A stretch of 45,845 nt of DNA from a virus. This document shows, piece after piece, positions 17,238 through 24,834 of this stretch. The DNA lies in IMG/VR virus record IMGVR_UViG_3300018414_000011, positions 1 through 45,845 of that record. One strand, given 5' to 3'. Position 1 is the first letter of the stretch; each line of letters begins with the position of its first letter. The position numbers were made by a program, and so were the translations under genes. The notes under the pieces are model-generated. The model ran no database searches and was not told the origin of the DNA. It saw nothing but the letters and a program-made list of their open reading frames with translations.

Positions 17238-17263
17238 AGGCTTGCTTGAGGCAGGACAAGCCT
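17238..17263 (-). other. Hairpin between the last two leftward genes
   Basis: AGGCTTG and CAAGCCT form a 7-bp stem with a 12-nt loop. On the minus strand it is followed by ATTTAAT, a weak U-run, so it may attenuate or stabilise mRNA ahead of the last gene. Confidence 0.35.
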
Positions 17264-17278
17264 TTGTTACATGTCTAA

Positions 17279-17476
17279 TTATTCAGCAGCTTGAGAAGCC
17301 ATGTGTTCCAAATAAGCCGCTTCAAGTTCGGATGGAAGCATGTTTGTTCCTACAAATGTCTGCTCAGCTTGAGCTTCTTGCACAACAGGAGTATCTACAA
17401 CAGGTTCAAACGTTTCTTTCTCTAATACTATTTCTTCCAGCCCACCTACTTCCACTTCTTTATCAGCCTTAGCCAT
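17279..17476 (-). CDS. Small acidic disordered protein, unknown
   Basis: 65 aa, rich in Glu, Val, Ala and Pro, with a PVVDTPVVQEAQAEQ stretch that suggests disorder. Start ATG behind AAAGGAAATT. It lies 13 nt after the coiled-coil gene of the same operon. No family recognised. Confidence 0.6.
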   Translation of the reverse strand: MAKADKEVEVGGLEEIVLEKETFEPVVDTPVVQEAQAEQTFVGTNMLPSELEAAYLEHMASQAAE

Positions 17477-17489
17477 AATTTCCTTTCAA

Positions 17490-17861
17490 TTAAATATTGT
17501 TGTCTAGGAATGCAAATGCATGTCCTTTGTCTTTCACTTTTGCTACTTCTTCGTCAGATTTCACTTTAGCCTTGATGAATGCTTTTGTGATTGCTGGCTT
17601 GAATGTAACACCTTTCGTAGCTGTCTTAACAGCTTTTGTAAGCTCTTTGTTTAGAGCTTTAATTTCTTCGTTAAGAGCATAGCATTCCACATCTGCAAGA
17701 ATTGCAGCTTTGCGTTTTTCTTGCAACTCTTTAATTTCCTCATCAATTTCTTGCACAGCTTCAATTTGTGCTGCCAAGTCTTTCAGAAGCTCTTGCTTCT
17801 TGAGGATTGTAGATGTACGATCTTTCAAATCCTGTGCTGCTGCTTTCAGTGCTGTTGTCAT
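17490..17861 (-). CDS. Coiled-coil protein, unknown
   Basis: 123 aa. Residues 1-80 form a long predicted coiled coil rich in Lys, Glu, Leu and Ala (AVQEIDEEIKELQEKRKAA; LNEEIKALNKELTKAVKTA). The C-terminal part (KGVTFKPAITKAFIKAKVK) is basic and may be a small separate domain. Ribosome site AAAGGAGAATAA. Possibly a DNA or RNA accessory factor, but nothing proves this. Confidence 0.65.
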   Translation of the reverse strand: MTTALKAAAQDLKDRTSTILKKQELLKDLAAQIEAVQEIDEEIKELQEKRKAAILADVECYALNEEIKALNKELTKAVKTATKGVTFKPAITKAFIKAKVKSDEEVAKVKDKGHAFAFLDNNI

Positions 17862-17875
17862 TTATTCTCCTTTAA

Positions 17876-18142
17876 TTAATCACTTTCACGACATCCATAT
17901 TTCTCTCGTTTCTTATAACGCTTAAGCTTTCCACTCTTGCGCATAAGATAAAAGACATTCTCAGGAATTACATGCTTTATCATATCTTCCTGATAGTACA
18001 ATATAACATATTCCCCACAAGATGACAACTCCCATGTGTAAACTGTATGAGGGGAAAACTTATGAACCTTGTCTTCCTCTGTGCTATACATTTTACCCTT
18101 AAATGGGAAGGTTGTCATTAACTGTTTAAGCCACTCTTTCAT
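17876..18142 (-). CDS. Small protein of unknown function
   Basis: 88 aa, rich in Lys, Tyr and Phe, with a middle part of likely beta strands (VYTWELSSCGEYVILYYQED) and a very basic end (RKSGKLKRYKKREKYG). Its start follows the preceding stop by one nt. No family recognised. Confidence 0.6.
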   Translation of the reverse strand: MKEWLKQLMTTFPFKGKMYSTEEDKVHKFSPHTVYTWELSSCGEYVILYYQEDMIKHVIPENVFYLMRKSGKLKRYKKREKYGCRESD

Positions 18143-18143
18143 T

Positions 18144-18575
18144 TTACTTCGGTATACGTGCGTAACTGAAACATCCGTCCGCTAGCCATCCCAATGCAAA
18201 ATCTTCATCACCTGCATCATCGATAAACACCGGAGTGCCATCAAAACTAATAAATGTGATTTTATAGGGCTTGCCTATAGTGATATCCGCAAATTCATCG
18301 CCAGTACCGCTAGTTATAGTATGAAATACAACTGCGTCACCTATTTCAAATTCACCAGATTCTCCTTCAATGTTATCAGATACTTTCAAATCATCAAGAA
18401 CCGATAAGAAATATGGAGTAGCATCTGCCCCATAATCTTCTTCAGTTGTGAACAACAGATGATATGCTTCACTCACAAATGACTCAGGGTCTTCACGATA
18501 ACGCCTATCCCACTCTGTGAAAGCAGCTTGAATTTGACCTACTGTCACAGTTAAAGTTGTTTCTTTAGTAATCAT
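18144..18575 (-). CDS. SH3-like small protein, unknown
   Basis: 143 aa. A helical N-terminus (VGQIQAAFTEWDRRYREDPE) is followed by an acidic linker and an SH3/KOW-like barrel pattern: FEIGDAVVFHTITSGTG, IGKPYKITFISFDGTPVFID, then GWLADGCFSYARI. Three other leftward genes share the 'GD.V' barrel layout. Ribosome site AAGGAGAACTAT. Function unknown. Confidence 0.65.
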   Translation of the reverse strand: MITKETTLTVTVGQIQAAFTEWDRRYREDPESFVSEAYHLLFTTEEDYGADATPYFLSVLDDLKVSDNIEGESGEFEIGDAVVFHTITSGTGDEFADITIGKPYKITFISFDGTPVFIDDAGDEDFALGWLADGCFSYARIPK

Positions 18576-18589
18576 ATAGTTCTCCTTTG

Positions 18590-18754
18590 TTAATTGTCCT
18601 TCTTGACGCGATACACATTACCACAACGGAACTCTGGTGGAGGGTCACAATCAAGCCATCCAATACAGCTTGCAATTTGGATTGTTTGCCCGTTATGAAA
18701 GGCGTCAAGAAGTTCTTGTGGAATTTGGTCTGTATCTATTATTTCATACTCCAT
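18590..18754 (-). CDS. Very small protein, unknown
   Basis: 54 aa from the ATG behind AAGGAGAACTAT (an upstream in-frame start lacks a ribosome site). Sequence includes QTIQIASCIGWLDCDPPPEF and two to three Cys. No family recognised. Confidence 0.55.
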   Translation of the reverse strand: MEYEIIDTDQIPQELLDAFHNGQTIQIASCIGWLDCDPPPEFRCGNVYRVKKDN

Positions 18755-18767
18755 ATAGTTCTCCTTA

Positions 18768-18968
18768 TTATCCAATCCAACCCATAAGAGCACCTAATGG
18801 AGCAGCAAACACACCAATCAATTTAATGATAAGCTTAGCTGTAACACCCCCATCAGACATATGAACAATCTGAATGATGTTCATCACCCAACCTATCACT
18901 GCTGCCAAGATTAGCGCAATATACAATAAAACACCTGCAAGGCCAAAACTATTACTTATTTTACTCAT
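18768..18968 (-). CDS. Superinfection-immunity-like small membrane protein
   Basis: 66 aa with two transmembrane segments. The second half, VIGWVMNIIQIVHMSDGG followed by KLIGVFAAPLGALMGWIG, matches the 'GW..NI..L' and 'R/K-IGvf..PlG...G' layout of the T4 Imm-like family (Pfam Imm_superinfect). Members sit in the inner membrane and block DNA entry of later phages. Assignment rests on pattern recognition. Ribosome site AAGGAGAGAATC. Early-type position fits a host-takeover role. Confidence 0.65.
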   Translation of the reverse strand: MSKISNSFGLAGVLLYIALILAAVIGWVMNIIQIVHMSDGGVTAKLIIKLIGVFAAPLGALMGWIG

Positions 18969-18987
18969 GATTCTCTCCTTAGTTAAG

Positions 18988-19242
18988 TTATGCTGCTTCT
19001 TTGTAATTAGAGAGGCTCCCAGATCGCCAAGCTTCTAACAATCCTTTATAGCCTCCTTGTACAAACATCTTACCATCTTTATAGATTTGAGGAAAACTTC
19101 TAAGTCCTTCAGATACAATGAAATCGAATGCTTCAAAGTCTTCATCAACATTGTGAACTATAAACGGTATCTTTTCTCGTGTCAATAACTCTTTTGCTTG
19201 CACGCACGCCGAACAATTATTTTTGCTGTATATGGTTAACAT
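18988..19242 (-). CDS. Glutaredoxin / NrdH-like protein
   Basis: 84 aa, thioredoxin fold. Redox motif Cys10-Ser-Ala-Cys13 near the N-terminus (LTIYSKNNCSACVQAK), cis-Pro in RSFPQIYKDG and the GGY turn of glutaredoxins. CSAC differs from the usual CPYC or CVQC. It lies 10 nt after nrdA and almost certainly re-reduces the phage ribonucleotide reductase. Confidence 0.88.
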   Translation of the reverse strand: MLTIYSKNNCSACVQAKELLTREKIPFIVHNVDEDFEAFDFIVSEGLRSFPQIYKDGKMFVQGGYKGLLEAWRSGSLSNYKEAA

Positions 19243-19252
19243 TTAATTCCTT

Positions 19253-21007
19253 TCACATGCAACTTTCACACTCTTCAATTTTTGTTTCTGGTTCACTATT
19301 TCCAACTTCACGCAAAGAATACACATAATATAAGCTATGAATATTTTCATTCTCAAAAGCAAGCTGATGAACTTCTGCAATGTCTTTTTCTTTACTATTA
19401 CCTCTGAAAAATAGATTCAAGCTTTGGCCTTGATCTAATTTCTTCTGGCGATTAGCTGCCATACGAATAATAGCTTTTTGGTCAATCTCAAATGCTGTTT
19501 TGAATACAGCTCTCTCTTTCTCAGTAAGCCAATCTACATTTTGAACGCTTCCTTTAGCTTTGTCAACATCACTGATACATTTTTCTACATCCAATCCTTT
19601 ATCCTTGATTAGCTGCAACAAAGTTGGATTAACTCGTGCTACTTCACCTGCTGCTGTAGCTTGTGTAAAGCTGAAGGCTGTGTCAGGGTTGATTCCTTCG
19701 CTAACACCTCCGTAAATCAATGCAGTGCTCTTTGTAGGGGCTACTGCGCGCCTGTGTGTATTGCGATAACCGTACCCTTTACACCACTCAGGTTCTCCTA
19801 GATGTTTTGCCATCCATTTAGAAGCTCTATCAGATTCTTCTTTAATATGTTTAAAGATTTCATCATCAACTAAATATGCGTCAATAGAATCAAACGGTAA
19901 GCCTTTCTGTTGAAAGTATGTTGCTAATCCTCCAGCACCGAGTCCAATTGCACGTCCTTTTTCAGTAGATCGTACAGCTTTCTCAAGACCCTCTATTCCT
20001 TTAGCTTGCTCTAAGAATTCTGATACAACACAATCTAGGAAAACAGTAGCTACAAACACAGCATCAGTATCTTTCCATTCATCATACTTTGACAAATTCA
20101 TCCAACCAAGTACACAAGTATAAGTATGTTCTAAATCCGAATACAAGAAGATTTCAGTGCAAAGCTGACTGGCTTTCACCATCAAGCCTAGATCCTTGTA
20201 CATTTCGGGGCGGTTACGATTTACTTTATCAACAAAAAAGAAATAGCCCTTACCTGTAACCATCTTAACTTTCATAGCCCGTTGATAACGCTTAGTAGCT
20301 TCTTTATTACCTTTCTTCAACTTATTAATAAACTTGTCATGAACAATCCAGCCAATGTTACAGTCATCTGGAAACTCTTCCAAGTATTGAACTACTTCCC
20401 AAAAATCTCCATGTTCGATATCAAGATAAGAAGCAAATGCTCCACGTCTTGTGCTACCTTGAGCCACATCGCGCATATCTTGGATGAAGTGCTTAATTAC
20501 TGGCAATACTCCAGAAGCCGTTCCACCTTTGCTAATCTTACTTCCACGAGGGCGAATATTAGACAAGTCAGCAGCCGTCCCAAAGCCTTCTTTGGTAAGT
20601 AAAGCAATTTCACGGTAGGAATCATAGAAACCCTTAACAGAATCGTCTACAACAGCTCCTGCACAGCTTACAGGGCATCCACGAGTAGTTCCCATGTTAG
20701 CTAATACCGGAGTAGAACAAGCGAACCAACCCTTCCACATAATCTCAAAGAAAGCTTGTTCCCAAGGATTGCATTCAGTTGTGAGATTACTGTAATTAAT
20801 TCCTAATAAATATGGATGATTTTCTGGTGCATGTTTGGAAGCAGTTTTGGCAATACGTCGAAGCTGTTCTTTTGGACTAGCAGCATCGTACAAATACTTC
20901 TGTTTAAACATCTGCCAGCCAGAAGTACTCATCCACTCAGGAATAGTTCCGTCAATTTGACCTTGTTTACGTTCAATACTTAATTGCTCATATAGGTTAT
21001 CGCTCAT
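19253..21007 (-). CDS. nrdA: Ribonucleoside-diphosphate reductase class I, large (alpha) subunit
   Basis: 584 aa from the ATG overlapping the nrdB stop (ATGA) behind GGAGAAGG; a start seven codons upstream is possible. It makes dNDPs from NDPs. Visible: the first redox Cys region (GCPVSCAGAVVDDS), GFGTAADLSNIRPRGS, the active-site loop SQLCTEIFLYSD (radical Cys and Glu), PTKSTALIYGGVSEGINPD, the LYYVYSLRE radical-transfer tyrosines and a C-terminal ECESC redox pair. No N-terminal ATP-cone is present, so dATP overall regulation is probably lost. The residue before LC is Gln where E. coli has Asn437. Operon order nrdB-nrdA-grx. Confidence 0.95.
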   Translation of the reverse strand: MSDNLYEQLSIERKQGQIDGTIPEWMSTSGWQMFKQKYLYDAASPKEQLRRIAKTASKHAPENHPYLLGINYSNLTTECNPWEQAFFEIMWKGWFACSTPVLANMGTTRGCPVSCAGAVVDDSVKGFYDSYREIALLTKEGFGTAADLSNIRPRGSKISKGGTASGVLPVIKHFIQDMRDVAQGSTRRGAFASYLDIEHGDFWEVVQYLEEFPDDCNIGWIVHDKFINKLKKGNKEATKRYQRAMKVKMVTGKGYFFFVDKVNRNRPEMYKDLGLMVKASQLCTEIFLYSDLEHTYTCVLGWMNLSKYDEWKDTDAVFVATVFLDCVVSEFLEQAKGIEGLEKAVRSTEKGRAIGLGAGGLATYFQQKGLPFDSIDAYLVDDEIFKHIKEESDRASKWMAKHLGEPEWCKGYGYRNTHRRAVAPTKSTALIYGGVSEGINPDTAFSFTQATAAGEVARVNPTLLQLIKDKGLDVEKCISDVDKAKGSVQNVDWLTEKERAVFKTAFEIDQKAIIRMAANRQKKLDQGQSLNLFFRGNSKEKDIAEVHQLAFENENIHSLYYVYSLREVGNSEPETKIEECESCM

Positions 21008-22005
21008 GCCTTCTCCCCAACATTCCATTCAAACCCTTTTTCATTCCAAGATTTCTGATATTCTCTACCGATACCGAAAAAGAAATCGTTCATCACATAT
21101 CCACTAATCATCTTCTCTTGGAACCAGTCAGCAACAACGTCTACTTCATTAAGTATAAACATAGGTGAAAATCCGAAGTTCTTCAGACAATGATTAATAC
21201 GTCCTTGAACAAAAATCTTGAATTGTTTTTTAGAGATGCCTCGTATATTACCCTTCTCATGGAACTTCTCGATAATTAAATCCTCATGCTCATAAAGTTT
21301 ATTCGCAGCTACTTTAATCTTATTTTCTAGAAGTTCCAAAGCTTCACCTTTGATCTTTAATTCTTTAACAGCTTGCTTGAATAATGCCGCACCGGCCTCA
21401 TGATGTAAGTTTTCATCTAATACAGATTGGGAGATTCCACGTCCAACATTGCTTATCATATTATGACCATTACTTTGAAAGCTCTTAAACAAAGCAAAGC
21501 TACTAAATAAAATAGCACCCTCCATCATACTAAACACTGCAAGAGCTAGTAAATCATCGTCCGATTGTGCTAAGTCATTTAAGAAATTAACACGAGACAA
21601 CATTTCAGGGTCATCAACATAACTTGTATAGAATTCGTCAGTACTCAATCCTAATACAACATTTACTTTATCATAGAATGGTGCATGTACACAAAGCTCT
21701 GTCATCGTAAAAGCTGCTGCCATGCGTTCAATTTCAGGGCGTGGGAACATCTTAGCAATTCGATTCTTCCAAAACTCTTCCCCAATAAAAATCTCATACT
21801 TCACAAATAGCTTAGCTGCTGTGCTTACCGCATGTCGTTCTGCATCTGTCAGATTTATTAAGAAATCTTGCTTATCTTTATCAACTTCAATCTCAGCCTG
21901 TGTCCAATAAAACTTACCTAGTTGTTTCTCTGCAAACTCTACAAATTGAGGATAATGTGTTTTGTAACTTTCAGTTGGTGTGAATATCCTTGGCTTTTTA
22001 CTCAT
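21004..22005 (-). CDS. nrdB: Ribonucleoside-diphosphate reductase class I, small (beta) subunit
   Basis: 333 aa. It carries the radical-generating metal site of class I reductases. Helix B has TMTELCVHAPFYDK (Glu103, His107, Tyr111), then MMEGAILFSSFALF (Glu162) and VLDENLHHEAG (Glu198, His201). The C-terminal EKGFEW tail would dock to the large subunit. Glu103 and His107 are spaced ExxxH, whereas E. coli NrdB has ExxH; Tyr111 keeps the His+4 spacing of Tyr122. Ribosome site AAGGATGAG. A TTGAAA-17-TATAAT promoter with an inverted repeat stands directly upstream. Confidence 0.92.
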   Translation of the reverse strand: MSKKPRIFTPTESYKTHYPQFVEFAEKQLGKFYWTQAEIEVDKDKQDFLINLTDAERHAVSTAAKLFVKYEIFIGEEFWKNRIAKMFPRPEIERMAAAFTMTELCVHAPFYDKVNVVLGLSTDEFYTSYVDDPEMLSRVNFLNDLAQSDDDLLALAVFSMMEGAILFSSFALFKSFQSNGHNMISNVGRGISQSVLDENLHHEAGAALFKQAVKELKIKGEALELLENKIKVAANKLYEHEDLIIEKFHEKGNIRGISKKQFKIFVQGRINHCLKNFGFSPMFILNEVDVVADWFQEKMISGYVMNDFFFGIGREYQKSWNEKGFEWNVGEKA

Positions 22006-22024
22006 CTCATCCTTTCTTATTTAC

Positions 22025-22063
22025 TTTAGAGGAAGCCATAATTATATCACAACATCCTCTAAA
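22025..22063 (-). promoter_or_regulatory. 9-bp inverted repeat centred on the nrd promoter -10 box
   Basis: TTTAGAGGA (22025-22033) and TCCTCTAAA (22055-22063) are perfect arms 21 bp apart. The midpoint falls on the TATAAT box, one arm touching the -35 and the other at the predicted start. This is a likely operator for a dimeric regulator. Confidence 0.55.
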
Positions 22064-22069
22064 TTTCAA
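22041..22069 (-). promoter_or_regulatory. Sigma70 promoter of nrdB-nrdA-grx
   Basis: On the minus strand: TTGAAA (22069-22064), 17-bp spacer, TATAAT (22046-22041). It lies between the stop of the upstream gene and nrdB. Confidence 0.8.
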
Positions 22070-22072
22070 CTA

Positions 22073-22597
22073 TTATTTTGCTGTATATTCCAAATATGTC
22101 TTACGATTGCCAGATTCATTATAAGGATTGCCCCTTACAAATTTAACAATAGATTCTAATGCTGTAATTTGCTTAGTAGTTTGTTCCCAGTTATCCTCTA
22201 CGTATTCTTGTGTAAGCAAGTCTTCAGGGTCTTTATCTTCCTCTTCCCTCTCAACCATGCTAGAACCGCCTCCAGCGAGTTTTGACAGCTCTTTGGTGAG
22301 AGATATGTCCTTGCTTCCTGTCATGATTATACGGTCTTCTAGTGAGCAGAAAGGGCTATTCTTAAACTCTTCACACGTTCGCATTTCTCCGATATAAGAA
22401 TAGCCCACAACAATCTTATTCTGCAAGTTACGATGTTGGTCTGCAATAACCTCATAACCTAGAAGCTTATTAATTCCTAGCATATGCAGATATGGCAATA
22501 CTTTATTATCCATCTCCACAGGAAGCAAATCAAACTCCTTCAATCCTTTAAATTCATCAATTGCCAAAATATCACTCATGCTAACTCGTTTGCTCAT
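22073..22597 (-). CDS. Protein of unknown function upstream of the nrd promoter
   Basis: 174 aa. Predicted mixed fold in the first 100 residues (FDLLPVEMDNKVLPYLHMLG, LLGYEVIADQHRNLQNKIVV), then a flexible acidic region with GGGSSMVEREEEDKDPEDL and a helical end. It ends 4 nt before the nrd promoter -35 box. No known family or catalytic motif recognised. Position among nucleotide-metabolism genes hints at, but does not prove, a related role. Confidence 0.6.
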   Translation of the reverse strand: MSKRVSMSDILAIDEFKGLKEFDLLPVEMDNKVLPYLHMLGINKLLGYEVIADQHRNLQNKIVVGYSYIGEMRTCEEFKNSPFCSLEDRIIMTGSKDISLTKELSKLAGGGSSMVEREEEDKDPEDLLTQEYVEDNWEQTTKQITALESIVKFVRGNPYNESGNRKTYLEYTAK

Positions 22598-22621
22598 AAA
22601 CCCTACTCCTTATTGTTATTT

Positions 22622-23077
22622 CTAGTTGTTTCCTGTGCTTCCAAATCCACTGGTACCTCGCTCTGTGCTGCTTAATTCGGACACTTCCTCGAAGAATACT
22701 TTATCTACAGGAATAACCATACCCTGTGCAATTCTATCTCCCTCACAAACAACAAGTTCACCGACATCGTCATAAGAATCTCTTGTTAGCTTAATTTTTA
22801 ATTCTCCCCGATAATCACTATCAATAATTCCTACACAATTAGCAAGTCTCACATCGTTCTTAAATCCATGTCCACTACGAGAATAAATCATCATGACATA
22901 ACCTTCAGGAATTTCAAATTGTAAGCCTGTATCGAATACGTGGCATTCTCCAGCGCCAATCCAAACGCTATCAAATCCTACCTGAATTCTAGCGTGAATG
23001 TCGAAACAACCACTTCCATCTGTCGCATATTTTGGAAGAATCGAATTTTCATATATTTTCTTAACTTTTACAAGCAT
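22622..23077 (-). CDS. dut: dUTP diphosphatase (trimeric dUTPase)
   Basis: 151 aa from the ATG behind GGAGGATTG. All five trimeric dUTPase motifs are visible: ATDGSGCFDIHA (1), YSRSGHG (2), VGIIDSDYRGEL (3), GDRIAQGMVIP (4) and STERGTSGFGSTG (5, the P-loop-like tail). It hydrolyses dUTP to dUMP, lowering uracil in DNA and feeding thymidylate synthase (ThyX is in the same unit). It overlaps the stop of the upstream small gene (TGATG). Confidence 0.95.
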   Translation of the reverse strand: MLVKVKKIYENSILPKYATDGSGCFDIHARIQVGFDSVWIGAGECHVFDTGLQFEIPEGYVMMIYSRSGHGFKNDVRLANCVGIIDSDYRGELKIKLTRDSYDDVGELVVCEGDRIAQGMVIPVDKVFFEEVSELSSTERGTSGFGSTGNN

Positions 23078-23235
23078 CAATCCTCCAAATAATGTGTAAT
23101 ATTTCCAATTGTGAAATCATCAATAATATCCTCATCCACAAGCCTTGTAAGAGCTTCCCACACTTGCTGATTAGCAATTCCTTCATCTCGCATTTGTGAG
23201 ACAATAATATCTACGTTCAATTCATACGTGTTCAT
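23077..23235 (-). CDS. 52-aa protein upstream of dut, unknown
   Basis: ATG at 23235 to TGA at 23077-23079, overlapping the dut ATG by one base (TGATG), which suggests translational coupling. Sequence is acidic and helical (QQVWEALTRLVDEDIIDDFT). It fills what would otherwise be a 180-nt gap between dut and the next gene. No family recognised. Confidence 0.6.
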   Translation of the reverse strand: MNTYELNVDIIVSQMRDEGIANQQVWEALTRLVDEDIIDDFTIGNITHYLED

Positions 23236-23258
23236 ATAATTCCTATTCTAAAACAAAG

Positions 23259-23543
23259 CTAAAAGCCAAACCCAAAAGGATTCTTGCTAATTGTGGGCAT
23301 CTCTAATTTCTGTGCTTGCAGCCATTGTAGCATATTAGGAGATTCCTTGTAAGAAATAAGCTCATTATATTCAAAAGATTCTCCATTGATTGTAATTCCT
23401 GTTGTGTCTATAATGGCTGTTATTCCTTCACATTGGTCTATAATGGTTTTAAATTGCTGTGTAGGGATTAGAGCTATTTGTCCTGTTTCTGCACAGATTA
23501 AGTTGAGAGGAAGGTTATTCATTCTTATGCTTATTTGTTGCAT
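23259..23543 (-). CDS. Small protein, unknown
   Basis: 94 aa. Probably beta-rich (NLICAETGQIALIPTQQF; AIIDTTGITINGESFEYN) with a Phe/Gly end (KNPFGFGF). An internal ATG seven codons downstream is an alternative start. No family recognised. Confidence 0.6.
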   Translation of the reverse strand: MQQISIRMNNLPLNLICAETGQIALIPTQQFKTIIDQCEGITAIIDTTGITINGESFEYNELISYKESPNMLQWLQAQKLEMPTISKNPFGFGF

Positions 23544-23579
23544 TAGTCAGTTATCTCCACTTGATAGTTCATTAATGCT

Positions 23580-24446
23580 TCATAGGCTCATAGCTTCTAA
23601 TTGTGGAATGCCGTCGATTATCACACCACAACCTATAATAGGCCTATGAACTGTAAGCTTGTTATAACTCATCGCCAGACTCTTATCATCTATCAAGCAA
23701 CCTACTTGCATGCTCCAATAAAGTTGTCGGGGTGAACTCCAATATTGAATATTGAAAGAATTGTGATAATGCCCTTGTACACAATTCATACCCATATTCT
23801 GAGATAGTTTCAAACCGTTTTGAGCTTTGCCGTGACAGAAATAAACATCTTCTCCTGTAGGCAGTGTAATAACTAAATCATTATGCCACTTCCAGCCCTC
23901 ACCAACACCTAGTACATCATTGTAGGATTTTATCACATGCAATGGAATTCCATGAGATTTAGCTTTTCGATAGAACAAATCCCCATGATTACTGCTCATA
24001 ATATCCATCACAGGAAAACGAGCTTCCAGTTCCTTCATGAACAGTTGCGTAGCTTTCAGTTCATGTCCTGCACTCATCAAGTCGGGGTCGTAGTCATGAA
24101 AAGAACTTGCTGAAATATCTTGCTCATCTCCAACTGAAATAATACGAGTAAATTCATAACGGCGTTGAAGCATATCTATGAAATCTAATGTATTAGGATG
24201 ATGATATGGGGCATGAATATCTGACAGTACAAGTATGCGAGAATTATCTTCTACCATGCCCATGTTATCTACCATGTCCATGCTATAGCTACTACCATCC
24301 TCAACAAACCCCTCATAAGCCTGTAGTAGGTCTTGACACGTACTACGTGCAACTCCCAACATCCTTGCAATCCCTCGGTTACTAAACAATCCAGTTTTCT
24401 TCATAGCTACGGCTTGGATTTTCCAAGAATCATCTTGTACACTCAT
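23580..24446 (-). CDS. HTH-linked calcineurin-like metallophosphoesterase
   Basis: 288 aa. Residues about 18-42 look like a helix-turn-helix (GLFSNRGIARMLGVARSTCQ). The catalytic domain shows D76-x-H78 (SDIHAPYH), GD107xxD110 (SVGDEQDI), N153-H154 (SSNHGD, the first Gly of the usual GNHD replaced by Ser), H205 (CHGK) and H226-x-H228 (GHYH). The set of metal ligands is complete, so it should be an active phosphodiesterase or nuclease. The substrate is unknown. The start overlaps the preceding stop (ATGA). Confidence 0.85.
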   Translation of the reverse strand: MSVQDDSWKIQAVAMKKTGLFSNRGIARMLGVARSTCQDLLQAYEGFVEDGSSYSMDMVDNMGMVEDNSRILVLSDIHAPYHHPNTLDFIDMLQRRYEFTRIISVGDEQDISASSFHDYDPDLMSAGHELKATQLFMKELEARFPVMDIMSSNHGDLFYRKAKSHGIPLHVIKSYNDVLGVGEGWKWHNDLVITLPTGEDVYFCHGKAQNGLKLSQNMGMNCVQGHYHNSFNIQYWSSPRQLYWSMQVGCLIDDKSLAMSYNKLTVHRPIIGCGVIIDGIPQLEAMSL

Positions 24447-24631
24447 TTGTTCCCTTTCAATGTAAACATATCAGCTTCAGTAGGTTTCTCATATACAATC
24501 GCCACAACAGCTTGCTTCTCTTTCAAACCCATTTCCTGCTTGACAAAGTTAATAGCTTCCTCTGTGGACATTGTATTTTCTCCAATTTCTACAATTCGTA
24601 GCTTGTTGTCTTGTTTGTAGCACAATTTCAT
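24443..24631 (-). CDS. 62-aa protein, unknown
   Basis: Starts on an ATGA overlap with the previous gene and ends on an ATGA overlap with the phosphoesterase, so it is probably co-translated. Contains STEEAINFVKQEMGLKEKQ (helix) and VVAIVYEKPTEADM. No family recognised. Confidence 0.6.
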   Translation of the reverse strand: MKLCYKQDNKLRIVEIGENTMSTEEAINFVKQEMGLKEKQAVVAIVYEKPTEADMFTLKGNK

Positions 24632-24834
24632 TTCAAGCCTTCTGCATAAGTTTTAGCTGCTTCAAGGGCTTTAATGAGCTTTGGAATGTCTTCTATATAA
24701 ATCTCTGGATTGTTGTGAAAGTCTATGATACTCCCATAATCACTTTCAAGTTGTACATATTCAACCACTCCCTCTTTATTTGTATAACCAAACTTATTAT
24801 CAAATTCATTATATTCTTCATCTACCATGATCAT
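24628..24834 (-). CDS. 68-aa protein, unknown
   Basis: Acidic; ATG behind AAGGAGAACTAAT, with a second in-frame ATG two codons later. Sequence EYVQLESDYGSIIDFHNNPE followed by a C-terminal helix (LIKALEAAKTYAEGLK). No family recognised. Confidence 0.6.
   Translation of the reverse strand: MIMVDEEYNEFDNKFGYTNKEGVVEYVQLESDYGSIIDFHNNPEIYIEDIPKLIKALEAAKTYAEGLK

Noticed and set aside
17279-17476. Plus-strand frame at 17242-17472
   Set aside because: Gln/Leu-rich shadow of a minus-strand gene with a good ribosome site.
21008-21028. Longer nrdA start (7 extra codons)
   Set aside because: The ATG overlapping the nrdB stop has a GGAGAAGG site at correct spacing; the upstream ATG has none.
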